Source: UBA6345 sp045577635 (GTDB taxonomy: Bacteria > Bacillota > Clostridia > Christensenellales > UBA1242). From it: a stretch of DNA of 16,672 bases. The notes beneath the pieces were generated by a model. It saw only the letters and a list, made by a program, of their open reading frames with translations. It did not search any database and was not told where the DNA came from. Below, in pieces: positions 1-7,249 of the stretch. The DNA is taken from the NCBI GenBank assembly GCA_045577635.1, contig JAZNIS010000031.1, forward strand, positions 1-16,672. Reading direction: 5' to 3'. The translations under genes were made by a program, and so were the position numbers. Position 1 is the first letter of the stretch, and each line of letters opens with the position of its first letter.

Positions 1-928
1 TTCCCCAAAAACAGTTAGGATTAACAATTGAACATTGTGTAATAAAAGGATAACCCCTTTTGTTTTCTGATAAATTAATATAAGGTAGTTCACCCATATA
101 AACCAACTTATCGCCTGCAACAATAATTAACCTACCGTTAGGATATTTTGTTGTTGGAGCTTCATATTTTTCAATTACCAAATTTGAATTTTTCTTAATT
201 CCTTTACCTGCTTTGTTAACTTTGCCGTAATAACCCAAACCACCTGTTAAATTAGCATTATCTAAACTAAACACATCAATATCTTTTCCTTCAACCGTAA
301 CTCCCCACAAATCCTTAATTGTATCAACATGATATGCTCTAACATGCATAATGCTTTTAGCATCTTCTAGTTTAGAATAGGTGTTGCTATCCGGAAAAAT
401 TTCAAACGGACTAACAACATCAATTTGAACATCACCCATTTTAAGCTTTTCACCACTATCTAAAACTCCAACAACATCACCAATTAAATTATTCCAACTA
501 ACTTTATAAAAAACAGTTCCACAAATTTCACTCCAAGTTGTTGCTTCCGAAATAATTTTACTTAAATTAACCCTATAACTAGTTGCTTTTAAAATGTTTT
601 TACTTACTTTTGCACAACTAATATCGTTATCGGAATCGGTAAACGGAATAACCGTCATAGTAGGTCTAACTTTACTTAATTTACACAACCTTTGTTCAAT
701 AATTGGAGCAATATGGTTATACACTTCTCGCTCTTGCCAAAAAAACTGTTTCTCAAAGTCAACCACATCGTTATTTGAATTTATTGCACAATACTGATTT
801 CCTAAAAAGAAATTAATATTTAATTGCCAATTTGCTTCATATCGTTTTCTCTCTTCTTGCCTTAACTTAAAATCTTCAATAATTTCTAAAACAATATCGT
901 TATTATCTTTATTTTTTTGATTTGCCAT
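1..928 (-). CDS. Phage portal protein (3' part cut by window edge)
   Basis: An open frame of 309 codons runs leftward from an ATG at 928 and leaves the window at base 1, so the C-terminal part is missing. An AAGGGG Shine-Dalgarno lies just upstream of the ATG. The translation starts MANQKNKDNND. It contains a W..N..FFLGNQY segment (about residues 34-47), a VYNHIAPIIEQR stretch, KVRPTMTVIP, and a DVVSPFEIFPD segment near residue 180. This pattern is typical of P22-type portal proteins of clostridial phages, in which the N-terminal part forms the clip/stem-proximal core and 'P..v.P.s' elements occur. Portals form the dodecameric ring through which terminase pumps DNA. The gene follows the large terminase and two small genes in the same direction and overlaps the preceding gene by 20 bases, as expected for a packaging operon. 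The family call rests on recognised sequence style and position, not on an alignment. Confidence 0.82.
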   Translation of the reverse strand, partial: MANQKNKDNNDIVLEIIEDFKLRQEERKRYEANWQLNINFFLGNQYCAINSNNDVVDFEKQFFWQEREVYNHIAPIIEQRLCKLSKVRPTMTVIPFTDSDNDISCAKVSKNILKATSYRVNLSKIISEATTWSEICGTVFYKVSWNNLIGDVVGVLDSGEKLKMGDVQIDVVSPFEIFPDSNTYSKLEDAKSIMHVRAYHVDTIKDLWGVTVEGKDIDVFSLDNANLTGGLGYYGKVNKAGKGIKKNSNLVIEKYEAPTTKYPNGRLIIVAGDKLVYMGELPYINLSENKRGYPFITQCSIVNPNCFWG

Positions 929-1130
929 TAGTTTCCCCTTTTTGATAAATATTTTTAATACTTTTAGGTGTTATTTGCTTTGAAATAACATTATGTAATT
1001 CCTGCAAACAACTGTTGCAAATATTTAAATTATGTTTGCTATTATCGGATGTTACAACCGAATAATTTGCAACATTTTTACAACCAGATAAATCACATTT
1101 AATTTTTGCTGTTAAATTTTTAATTTCCAC
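909..1130 (-). CDS. Small zinc-binding-like phage protein
   Basis: A 73-residue product starts at a GTG codon (1128-1130) and overlaps both neighbours: 11 bases with the upstream small gene and 20 bases with the portal gene. Four cysteines are arranged as C12-x4-C17 and C38-x2-C41, with a following H46, which suggests a small treble-clef or zinc-ribbon fold. The C-terminal 25 residues are lysine-rich (KSIKNIYQK, ending GKSKK), compatible with contact to DNA or an acidic partner. Small cysteine-pair proteins between terminase and portal genes are common in Gram-positive prophages, but no function is established that I can name. The overlaps suggest translational coupling within the packaging operon. 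Real gene: likely. Function: unknown. Confidence 0.68.
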   Translation of the reverse strand: MEIKNLTAKIKCDLSGCKNVANYSVVTSDNSKHNLNICNSCLQELHNVISKQITPKSIKNIYQKGETNGKSKK

Positions 1131-1392
1131 TTTCTAACTCCTTTAATAAATTTAAAATGTTTTGTTTTTCTTGTTCCAACTCATCATCGGTTAAATTTTT
1201 TAAGTTTGTTTCCTTACTTGAAAGCAACATATTAATTGCCGATAAATCGGGTGGATAATATTTTGTTGAAACCTTTTTCTTTAAAAGTTTAACTTCATCT
1301 TCCTGCATACCATATTCATAAACTGCTTCTTCAACTTTAAACCCTGTTGCTTTTTTAATTAGGGTTTTCTTTAACTTTTCATTAAGTTCCAT
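1120..1392 (-). CDS. Small phage protein next to terminase, possible packaging accessory
   Basis: A 90-residue protein starts at ATG 1392, inside the last codons of the terminase gene (11-base overlap), so translation is probably coupled. The first part reads as a short helical segment (KATGFKVEEAVYEYG), followed by KKKVSTKYYPPDLSAIN near residues 38-54 and an acidic coiled-coil-like C-terminus (DDELEQEKQNILNLLKELE). The 'K.v..k..PPD.sAi..LL' pattern is one I associate with small proteins encoded beside the large terminase in Gram-positive prophages, and with the C-terminal half of some small terminase subunits. No separate small terminase gene is visible upstream of the large subunit here, so this could be the packaging accessory. 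That role is an inference. Alternative: an unrelated structural or regulatory phage protein. Confidence 0.68.
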   Translation of the reverse strand: MELNEKLKKTLIKKATGFKVEEAVYEYGMQEDEVKLLKKKVSTKYYPPDLSAINMLLSSKETNLKNLTDDELEQEKQNILNLLKELESGN

Positions 1393-2833
1393 ATTTAGCC
1401 ATTTTTAATTGTTTTATTAACCTATCTTTATCTTTTTGAACCAAACTTTTTTCTAGTTTTTTAATAGGTGTTTCTGGTTTAAATTGAATATAGTATCGCA
1501 ATTCATCTAATGCATGGTCATCTTTTTTTATTGGATTATCAGAATCCGACCAAAAGTAACCTTTAATTTCCCTAATTAAATTTACACAATTTTTAAATAT
1601 AAATAGTTTTGCTTGTCCGTTTGCATTTTTTAAATAACTTTTAACCCTTTGAATGCCCGAAAATAAATCTTTATTAACCTTTGTGTTTACCGTAATTCCA
1701 AGTTCATAAAATAATTCGGCAACACTTTTTACTCCCGACAAAGTTTTTTGATTTGCAGCACTATCAATTAAGGCATAATAATTTCCATTAGATAATGTTT
1801 TCCAACCCAACTGTTTACACTTTTCTTTAATTTTTTTGCTGTGATATAAAATATCTCTTTTTGCTTCGTAATGTTCGGCAATAACATAAACATTTCCATC
1901 ATAATCAACAGCATACCAATGGCAGCTTAACGGATTGTTAAGCCCTGGATCAATGCTAATTAAATCATACCAATCGGTAGGCACTGTGAACGGTTCAATA
2001 ACATGAACAGATTCGTCAAATTCAGAATAAACCAAACCACCAAAACCAGAGAATTTTCCATATTTTCTAGCAATTAACTCATCTTGATTTAATGAATTAG
2101 AAAACGATTCAATTTCTTCTTTATTTAAAAACGGATTATCTTCCCAACTCATAAATTCACACCAAACATCAGGACTATTTTTTTCATTTAAATAAATTTC
2201 GTTATAAACCCAAGTTAAGCCCTTTAACGGTGTCATTGTTCCAAAAATTTGACCACACTTATCTAAAACCCTCATTTTACACTCTAAATAAACATCAAAA
2301 GGTGGTTCTTCATCAAACCAAACAAAATCTAAACTTGTACCCTGAAATTTTTCTCTGCCTTGGTCACAACTCTTAAATCCTATTTTACTAGTTCCACCCA
2401 AAGCATTTTTAACAATAATTGTATCAATAACCCCTAAATAAGGGGCTTCTTTTTTACCTTGGCTCATAACAATATCCACAATTAAATCGGGGTTTAAATA
2501 GTATAAAATTTTGCTTTGTGCAACATCTCTTTGCACTTGGCTAGATAAACTTACAACCCAACAAGAAATATTCTTTTTATTTTCTTTAAACGGATGAGTA
2601 CCAGTTGCCAACCAAACAGTTTCAACTGCTCCACATTCGGTTTTTCCACTTCGGTTGCCACCAAACACCCATCTATTTTTTTTGTTACATTTATGAAAAT
2701 CTAATTGCTTATTATGAATTAATTTACCTGTGTTATAGTTTTTTAAATTGTTATTCTTTTTTCTTCTAATAATTTCCTTTGTTATGTCATCTAACTTTTT
2801 TATTAACTCTGCTTTTAATTCAATATTTTTCAT
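1382..2833 (-). CDS. terL: Phage terminase large subunit (ATPase and nuclease)
   Basis: This 483-residue motor protein cuts concatemeric phage DNA and pumps it through the portal into the capsid. The N-terminal ATPase has a Walker A GGNRSGKT at residues 58-65, a Walker B hydrophobic run ending in FDEE at about 168-175, and a coupling motif GTMTP at 198-202. The C-terminal RNase H-like nuclease shows ISIDPG (D295), ALIDSA (D357) and KKDDHALDELRYY (D439/D443), which are the expected acidic metal ligands. The length fits a full terminase of the Terminase_6 type, so the gene looks intact. An ATG at 2833 is preceded by GGGGGA at good spacing. It is followed by two small overlapping genes and the portal. 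Unusually, the region upstream is a divergent membrane-protein gene rather than a small terminase subunit. Confidence 0.95.
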   Translation of the reverse strand: MKNIELKAELIKKLDDITKEIIRRKKNNNLKNYNTGKLIHNKQLDFHKCNKKNRWVFGGNRSGKTECGAVETVWLATGTHPFKENKKNISCWVVSLSSQVQRDVAQSKILYYLNPDLIVDIVMSQGKKEAPYLGVIDTIIVKNALGGTSKIGFKSCDQGREKFQGTSLDFVWFDEEPPFDVYLECKMRVLDKCGQIFGTMTPLKGLTWVYNEIYLNEKNSPDVWCEFMSWEDNPFLNKEEIESFSNSLNQDELIARKYGKFSGFGGLVYSEFDESVHVIEPFTVPTDWYDLISIDPGLNNPLSCHWYAVDYDGNVYVIAEHYEAKRDILYHSKKIKEKCKQLGWKTLSNGNYYALIDSAANQKTLSGVKSVAELFYELGITVNTKVNKDLFSGIQRVKSYLKNANGQAKLFIFKNCVNLIREIKGYFWSDSDNPIKKDDHALDELRYYIQFKPETPIKKLEKSLVQKDKDRLIKQLKMAKYGT

Positions 2834-2908
2834 ATTCCCCCTAAATTAGATAAAATTATTAAAAATAAAAATTTTTTTAAAAGTAATAATTTGGTTTATA
2901 CTAATAAT

Positions 2909-3700
2909 GTGATAAAAAAAACGAATAAATTATTTTTAATAACATTAAGTTTAATTGCTTTTTTAAGTTGTTTTTTCATTGTTGGAAAAAACGAAATTTT
3001 TGCCGAAACAAGCCATTTTGCACAAATAAAAAACTCAAACACTTTTTTATATAAAAGTGCTGAGTTAGATAATAATTTTAATAAGTGGTGTTACCTAGAA
3101 AAAAGTTATTTTGTTAAAGTGATTTCTGATTACAACGAAAATTATTATAAAGTTGAATATAACGGAATTAATGGTTATGTTAAAAAAACTGATGTATGTT
3201 TAGTAAACGAAATTCCTAAAACCCCTTACCCTAATTCGGTTACTTTTAAAACAGGAAATTCTAATTGCTATTTAAGAGATTTACCACAAGTTAAATCGGC
3301 AATTAACAACACAATTTGTGTAATTCCTGCAAATACAAAGTTAGATTATTTAGGGAAAATTATAGGCGAAGAAGCTGTTGATTTTTCTGGGTCGGTTTGG
3401 TACTTAACTAGCTACAACGGAAACATAGGTTATATTTATTCTGGTTACACTAACTCTATTACAGAAGTAAAACCTAACACCGAAATTGTAACCGAATTTT
3501 TAGGAAGTAATTACACAACCATAAACCCCATTTCAAACACAAATTGTTTAATAATTATATTTTTAACTTTAATACCATGTATATTTATTTTAGTAATGCT
3601 ATATTGCCCTAAAAAAGGCAAAATTAATAATTTGCATAGTACTAAAAAATTAAAAAATAAAGTTAATAATTACGAAGATTTTTATGAAGAAAATTTATAG
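2909..3700 (+). CDS. Secreted, C-terminally membrane-anchored SH3-like protein
   Basis: About 263 residues when started at GTG 2909; a longer frame opens at TTG 2891 but gives a poorer leader. From GTG the N-terminus is VIKKTNKLF followed by a hydrophobic run and a likely signal peptidase site at FA|ETS (after residue 32). Two bacterial SH3-like segments can be seen, around YYKVEYNGINGYVK (79-92) and WYLTSYNGNIGYIY (164-177). A transmembrane segment (about 212-233) and a lysine-rich then acidic cytoplasmic tail end the protein. The bulk should lie outside the cell and may contact peptidoglycan; no enzyme motif is visible. There is no Shine-Dalgarno; a TATACT at 2897-2902 lies only 6 bases upstream of the GTG, so a leaderless message is possible. 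It is divergent from the terminase and stops one base before the convergent regulator gene. Not a recognised family. Confidence 0.72.
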   Translation: MIKKTNKLFLITLSLIAFLSCFFIVGKNEIFAETSHFAQIKNSNTFLYKSAELDNNFNKWCYLEKSYFVKVISDYNENYYKVEYNGINGYVKKTDVCLVNEIPKTPYPNSVTFKTGNSNCYLRDLPQVKSAINNTICVIPANTKLDYLGKIIGEEAVDFSGSVWYLTSYNGNIGYIYSGYTNSITEVKPNTEIVTEFLGSNYTTINPISNTNCLIIIFLTLIPCIFILVMLYCPKKGKINNLHSTKKLKNKVNNYEDFYEENL

Positions 3701-3701
3701 A

Positions 3702-4283
3702 TTAATAATAGCTAAAAGATGTAAGTGGTGCCGAACTAAAATCGTTTAAAACAAGTTTAATTAGTTTATATTGTTCTTTTGTGTTTTGAGCTTTATTGAA
3801 CTTACTTGCACTGCTATTAATAATTTGATAATAAGTGTTTTTAATCCAATTTTCACTTTTTAAATAAGTACTAAATTTTTTAGCATCGTAACCAAGCAAA
3901 CTCAAATTTTCACTAAAATTAGCAATAGCAATTTCCTTTCTTCTAAAATAAGTTCGTTCAGTTATGCCAAGCAATTCAATAATCTTTTTATAATTTAAAC
4001 CATCAACATAAGCTAAAACTAAAATTTTTAAATCTTTTTCTTTTAAATTGTTTAACCCTTTTTCAACAATAACCTTTAAGTTAATAATTTTAATTTTTCG
4101 TTCGGTTAATTCAATAATTTTATTTGAATCCTTAATGGTTGAATTATAAACCGAATGGTTAAAGGCAGAATTAATACCTATTCGTTTAATTAAGTTATCA
4201 ATTGAATTTGCCATAGTGTGTAAGTGCCTATAAAGTGAAAGTAATGTTTTACCCCACATTTCATTTTCAAAATTTCTTTTCAT
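3702..4283 (-). CDS. Sigma-region-4-like phage late regulator (ArpU/RinA style)
   Basis: A 193-residue protein with a helical N-terminal half (residues 1-80, including KIIELTERKIKIINLK) followed by a helix-turn-helix of sigma region 4 type at about 81-118 (LKEKDLKILVLAYVDG, then LLGITERTYFRRKE). The remaining C-terminal 70 residues carry no motif I recognise. This layout is that of phage ArpU/RinA-type activators, which switch on packaging and structural genes and are commonly encoded just before the terminase. Here they are separated by a gene on the other strand. The ATG at 4283 has a strong AGGGGGAG site, and a promoter with 17-base spacing lies 30 bases upstream. The target sequence cannot be deduced. 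It could instead be a general sigma-like regulator of a degraded prophage. Confidence 0.78.
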   Translation of the reverse strand: MKRNFENEMWGKTLLSLYRHLHTMANSIDNLIKRIGINSAFNHSVYNSTIKDSNKIIELTERKIKIINLKVIVEKGLNNLKEKDLKILVLAYVDGLNYKKIIELLGITERTYFRRKEIAIANFSENLSLLGYDAKKFSTYLKSENWIKNTYYQIINSSASKFNKAQNTKEQYKLIKLVLNDFSSAPLTSFSYY

Positions 4284-4295
4284 TTGCTCCCCCTT

Positions 4296-4314
4296 TGGTG
4301 GATTGTTGCCACCA
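4296..4314. promoter_or_regulatory. Dyad at the start site of the phage regulator (possible operator or 5' hairpin)
   Basis: TGGTGG (4296-4301) and CCACCA (4309-4314) form a perfect 6-base inverted repeat around a 7-base centre. It lies between the predicted -10 of the minus-strand promoter and the Shine-Dalgarno of the regulator gene, across the expected transcription start near 4307. It is GC-rich against an AT-rich background. It could be a repressor operator or a 5' hairpin. Confidence 0.5.
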
Positions 4315-4342
4315 TTTTATGTCGGTATGTTTAACAAGTCAA
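4314..4342 (-). promoter_or_regulatory. Vegetative-type promoter for the phage regulator gene
   Basis: On the minus strand TTGACT (4342-4337) and TAAAAT (4319-4314) are separated by exactly 17 bases, each matching the housekeeping consensus at 5 of 6 positions. The predicted start near 4307 leaves a leader of about 24 bases before ATG 4283. Confidence 0.6.
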
Positions 4343-4421
4343 AACTATATGTTAATTTTTGTAAAAAAATGTTAAATTTGTACAATTTTGAACGGCGAAG
4401 ACACAAATTTAATTAATTTAC

Positions 4422-4435
4422 CGAACATTTGTTCT
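4422..4435. promoter_or_regulatory. LexA-like SOS box
   Basis: CGAACATTTGTTCT matches the Gram-positive LexA consensus CGAACRNRYGTTYC at 12 of 14 positions, with both GAAC and GTTC half sites intact. A perfect plus-strand TATAAT (4435-4440) abuts it. On the minus strand TTGTCA and TAGAAC flank a 17-base spacer, with the latter overlapping the box. Either direction would place the box over a promoter, so it could govern the phage regulator (minus) or add to expression of the 4597 gene (plus). Confidence 0.6.
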
Positions 4436-4453
4436 ATAATATCACTTATAAAC

Positions 4454-4469
4454 TGACAACAGTATGTCA
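4454..4469. promoter_or_regulatory. Inverted repeat TGACA-N6-TGTCA, possible operator
   Basis: A perfect 5-base inverted repeat with a 6-base centre lies 18 bases to the right of the LexA-like box. It overlaps the TTGTCA that could serve as a minus-strand -35. The spacing fits a dimeric helix-turn-helix repressor, but no cognate protein is identified. Confidence 0.35.
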
Positions 4470-4534
4470 TATTTACCTAACTTAATTAAAAATGTTAAAA
4501 AATTTTTTTTATAAATTTTATAAGGTCTTTTTTA

Positions 4535-4564
4535 TTGTTATTTTCTTATATTATTTGATATACT
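4535..4564 (+). promoter_or_regulatory. Extended -10 promoter for the large surface protein
   Basis: TTGTTA (4535-4540) and TATACT (4559-4564) are 18 bases apart, with TG one base before the -10 (4556-4557), giving an extended -10. The expected start is near 4571, about 26 bases before the ATG at 4597. A modest AAGGG site at 4580-4584 serves translation. Confidence 0.55.
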
Positions 4565-4596
4565 ATATATATTAAATATAAGGGTTTTGGGTACTA

Positions 4597-7173
4597 ATGA
4601 AAAAGTTTCTTTTTGGTGCATTATTAATTGTTTCAAGTTTAATGTTTAGCATAAAAACACCTGTTTATGCCGAATCAACAACCAACAAAACATCAACCGA
4701 AGTGTTGACTTTTTTTGAAGGTCAAAATCAACATAATATTGGTAATATTTCTTCATTTGCAATAAATAATGATTTAATTTATTATGTTAACGATAACGGA
4801 ATTAATTGTTTTAACACAACAACAAAAACAACTAAACCCTTACCTGGAACATATCAAAACATAACAAACTTAAAACACACCAAAAGTTATGTTACCTTTT
4901 TAGCAGATGGCAAATTAAGGTTTTTAAGAGACAACACCGAAATTTTATTTTTCTATGAAGATGGACATATTGAATGCGATGCATTTAATGTATTTGAAAC
5001 AACAACAGGTAATGTAACCGATTTATATATTTCCTACATTAAAGGCACTCAACTACACTTTGTAAAAATTCAAATCACAAACACAAATAATGAATTAGAA
5101 AGTTTTGTAACTTACCCTATTCACACATCTTGTGATATTTCTGGTAAAAATGTTATTGGACTTTGCTTAAACGATTCCTACACCTATTTACTTGTTGCTA
5201 ATGGATTAAACTATGATATTTTAAAGGTTAAAAATTCAACAATTCATGGTAATGTTGAAATTACACCACTTGATTTTAGTTACACATATCCACCAACTGC
5301 TTGCACCAGCTTTGAATTATTTTCAAATGGCGAAAACAACTATTTTTTACTAAATGAAACAAACCATATTTTTGATGTTTTAAAAGAAATTGAAAACAGG
5401 GTTGAACCTGTTGAACACCTTATAACCGACAGAATTAGTGGTGAAAGTTTTAAACTAGGCGAATTTAGTGAAATTACTGATATTAAATACTACAACAATA
5501 AAATATATGTAGCAGATTCAATTAATAAAAATATTCAAGGTTTCACTTTTGAAAATAACGAATTAAACCCAGCTGAAGTTTTAATTGCTTCTAATTGTTT
5601 AGAAAATGGCTATTTTAAAGGGGTTAACGATTTTGATGTTGTTGATGAAAACACCCTACTTATTTCCGACACTGAACACAACCGTATTCAAAAAATTACA
5701 AATGAAAATATAACTGTTTTAGATAAATACTCTGCAACAAATTTACAATCACCTAAATTTTATCAATCATCTAATAAACAAATTTATTATTATTTTTTTG
5801 ATAATAAATTAATTAAAGAAAATGGTAACAATGTTGTTGAAATAAATATTGGCACAAACATTGCAGATTTAAAAGTTGATGCTTACAGTAATGTTTATTA
5901 TTTAAACTATAATGATAATAAATTATATATTATTAATAGCAACACAAACATTCCACAAGTGGTTATTGAAAATTTAACCCTTACAGCAAACTCTAAATTA
6001 GAAATTTTAAATGATGCAATTATCATTTCAAACGGAAACACACTAAAATTATATGAACTAACAGGTGAAGAAGTTTGCACATTACCATTAACAGGCAACC
6101 TTACCGATTTTACAAGCGATTATTATGGAAACTTATACTGTATAACAAATTTAGGTATAACAAAAGTTGTAAACAATAACCACATTTTAGAAGAATCATC
6201 AACAATTAACTACAACACCACTAACCTAACACTTATAAGATTAAATAAGGTTACAGGTGAATTAATTGCTTACAATAACGAAAATTGTAATTTTATTAAA
6301 ATAACAAGAGAAAACTTTGTAAACGATTTAAGTTCATTTACTCAAATATGTAACCCATTTGAACTACAACCACAAGAAACAATTTTAAAAAGTGGCATAG
6401 TTTTAAATGACACATTTATTTCAAACTACCCTTATAACACAGGGCTTGGTGATTATTTAAATCAAGAAGAAAAAGTGTTTGTTCTAGATGAAATTGAAAA
6501 TAGTTATTACATAATGTATAACAAAGAAAATAAACTTGCTTACGGATATATTAATAAAAATTATCTATCTGTAAACGAACCACTAATTGGATTACAAACA
6601 AAATATATTGTAATAAATAAAAACATTAAGCTTTACAAAATGCCAACCATTTTAAAAGATGGAAATAACAGTTTTGTTTATGATAGTGTTCCACTAGACA
6701 CAATTTTAACAGTTGTTAACTTAAATTTAGTTAGTATTGATAACTCTGAATATTTTGCAATTAAAACAAAAAACAATAAAATTTTATATGTTAACTCTTG
6801 TGATGTAACACTTGCTACTGCAACCGATATTACTTCATTACCAGACCTTAATGCTGAAATTTTAGCAACAGATGGCGAAATGGTTAACTTATATTTAGAA
6901 GACAGCGAAAAATCAATTATTATTATGAAACTAAACAACAACCAAAAAGTTTATGTTGAAAATTACGACATTTCAAAAGAATTTACTTTGGTTACTGTAA
7001 TTACAGAAGAAAAACAAGAAGTTAAAGGTTTTGTTTTAACTAAAAACTTAAAGTTAATTGATAACAATCCTAATTTAACTAGTGCTTATATTTTATTGGC
7101 AGTTGCAGTTTTAATTGCATTTGCCTCAATAATTGTTTATGCAAAATATAAAAGCAGTAACGAAAACGAATAA
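4597..7173 (+). CDS. Large secreted beta-propeller/SH3-like protein with C-terminal membrane anchor
   Basis: An 858-residue protein with a clear signal peptide (MKKFLFGALL..., likely cut at VYA|ES after residue 25) and a C-terminal transmembrane helix (about 829-849) followed by a short KYKSSNENE tail. Residues of roughly 30-590 contain repeated four-strand-like units. Two resemble NHL repeats: IYVADSINKNIQGF, and the segment ending LLISDTEHNRIQKI. Later units include a NVYYLNYNDNKLYIIN stretch. This suggests a six-bladed-type propeller or a pair of them. Residues of about 595-820 hold three SH3-like segments (for example AYGYINKNYLS and KGFVLTKNL). The protein should sit outside the cell and bind ligand or wall polymer; no catalytic motif is seen. 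It is asparagine- and threonine-rich. It stands alone in its transcription unit, ending at a bidirectional terminator. It shares the leader, SH3 and tail-anchor plan with the gene at 2909-3700. The function is unknown. Confidence 0.85.
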   Translation: MKKFLFGALLIVSSLMFSIKTPVYAESTTNKTSTEVLTFFEGQNQHNIGNISSFAINNDLIYYVNDNGINCFNTTTKTTKPLPGTYQNITNLKHTKSYVTFLADGKLRFLRDNTEILFFYEDGHIECDAFNVFETTTGNVTDLYISYIKGTQLHFVKIQITNTNNELESFVTYPIHTSCDISGKNVIGLCLNDSYTYLLVANGLNYDILKVKNSTIHGNVEITPLDFSYTYPPTACTSFELFSNGENNYFLLNETNHIFDVLKEIENRVEPVEHLITDRISGESFKLGEFSEITDIKYYNNKIYVADSINKNIQGFTFENNELNPAEVLIASNCLENGYFKGVNDFDVVDENTLLISDTEHNRIQKITNENITVLDKYSATNLQSPKFYQSSNKQIYYYFFDNKLIKENGNNVVEINIGTNIADLKVDAYSNVYYLNYNDNKLYIINSNTNIPQVVIENLTLTANSKLEILNDAIIISNGNTLKLYELTGEEVCTLPLTGNLTDFTSDYYGNLYCITNLGITKVVNNNHILEESSTINYNTTNLTLIRLNKVTGELIAYNNENCNFIKITRENFVNDLSSFTQICNPFELQPQETILKSGIVLNDTFISNYPYNTGLGDYLNQEEKVFVLDEIENSYYIMYNKENKLAYGYINKNYLSVNEPLIGLQTKYIVINKNIKLYKMPTILKDGNNSFVYDSVPLDTILTVVNLNLVSIDNSEYFAIKTKNNKILYVNSCDVTLATATDITSLPDLNAEILATDGEMVNLYLEDSEKSIIIMKLNNNQKVYVENYDISKEFTLVTVITEEKQEVKGFVLTKNLKLIDNNPNLTSAYILLAVAVLIAFASIIVYAKYKSSNENE

Positions 7174-7174
7174 A

Positions 7175-7211
7175 AAAAATGCTACAACTTTGTAGCATTT
7201 TTATTTTTTTT
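7175..7211. terminator. Bidirectional rho-independent terminator
   Basis: AAAAATGCTACA (7175-7186) pairs perfectly with TGTAGCATTTTT (7191-7202) around a 4-base loop, followed by T-runs to 7211. The A-run on the left becomes a T-run on the other strand, so the hairpin can end both the rightward surface-protein gene and the leftward SSB gene. Confidence 0.88.
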
Positions 7212-7249
7212 GCATAGCACTAAAAATCAACCAAACATAGGCAAATTTT

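Noticed and set aside
594..797. 67-codon plus-strand open frame inside the portal gene.
   Set aside because: Antisense to a well-supported portal protein frame that continues across it, with no start signals of its own.
3631..7226. Near-identical 18-base words at 3631-3648 and 7209-7226 (17 of 18 match), considered as prophage att sites.
   Set aside because: The words are AT-rich and, in a sequence this AT-rich and long, one or two such matches are expected by chance. One copy is inside a coding region and the interval does not enclose the phage genes.
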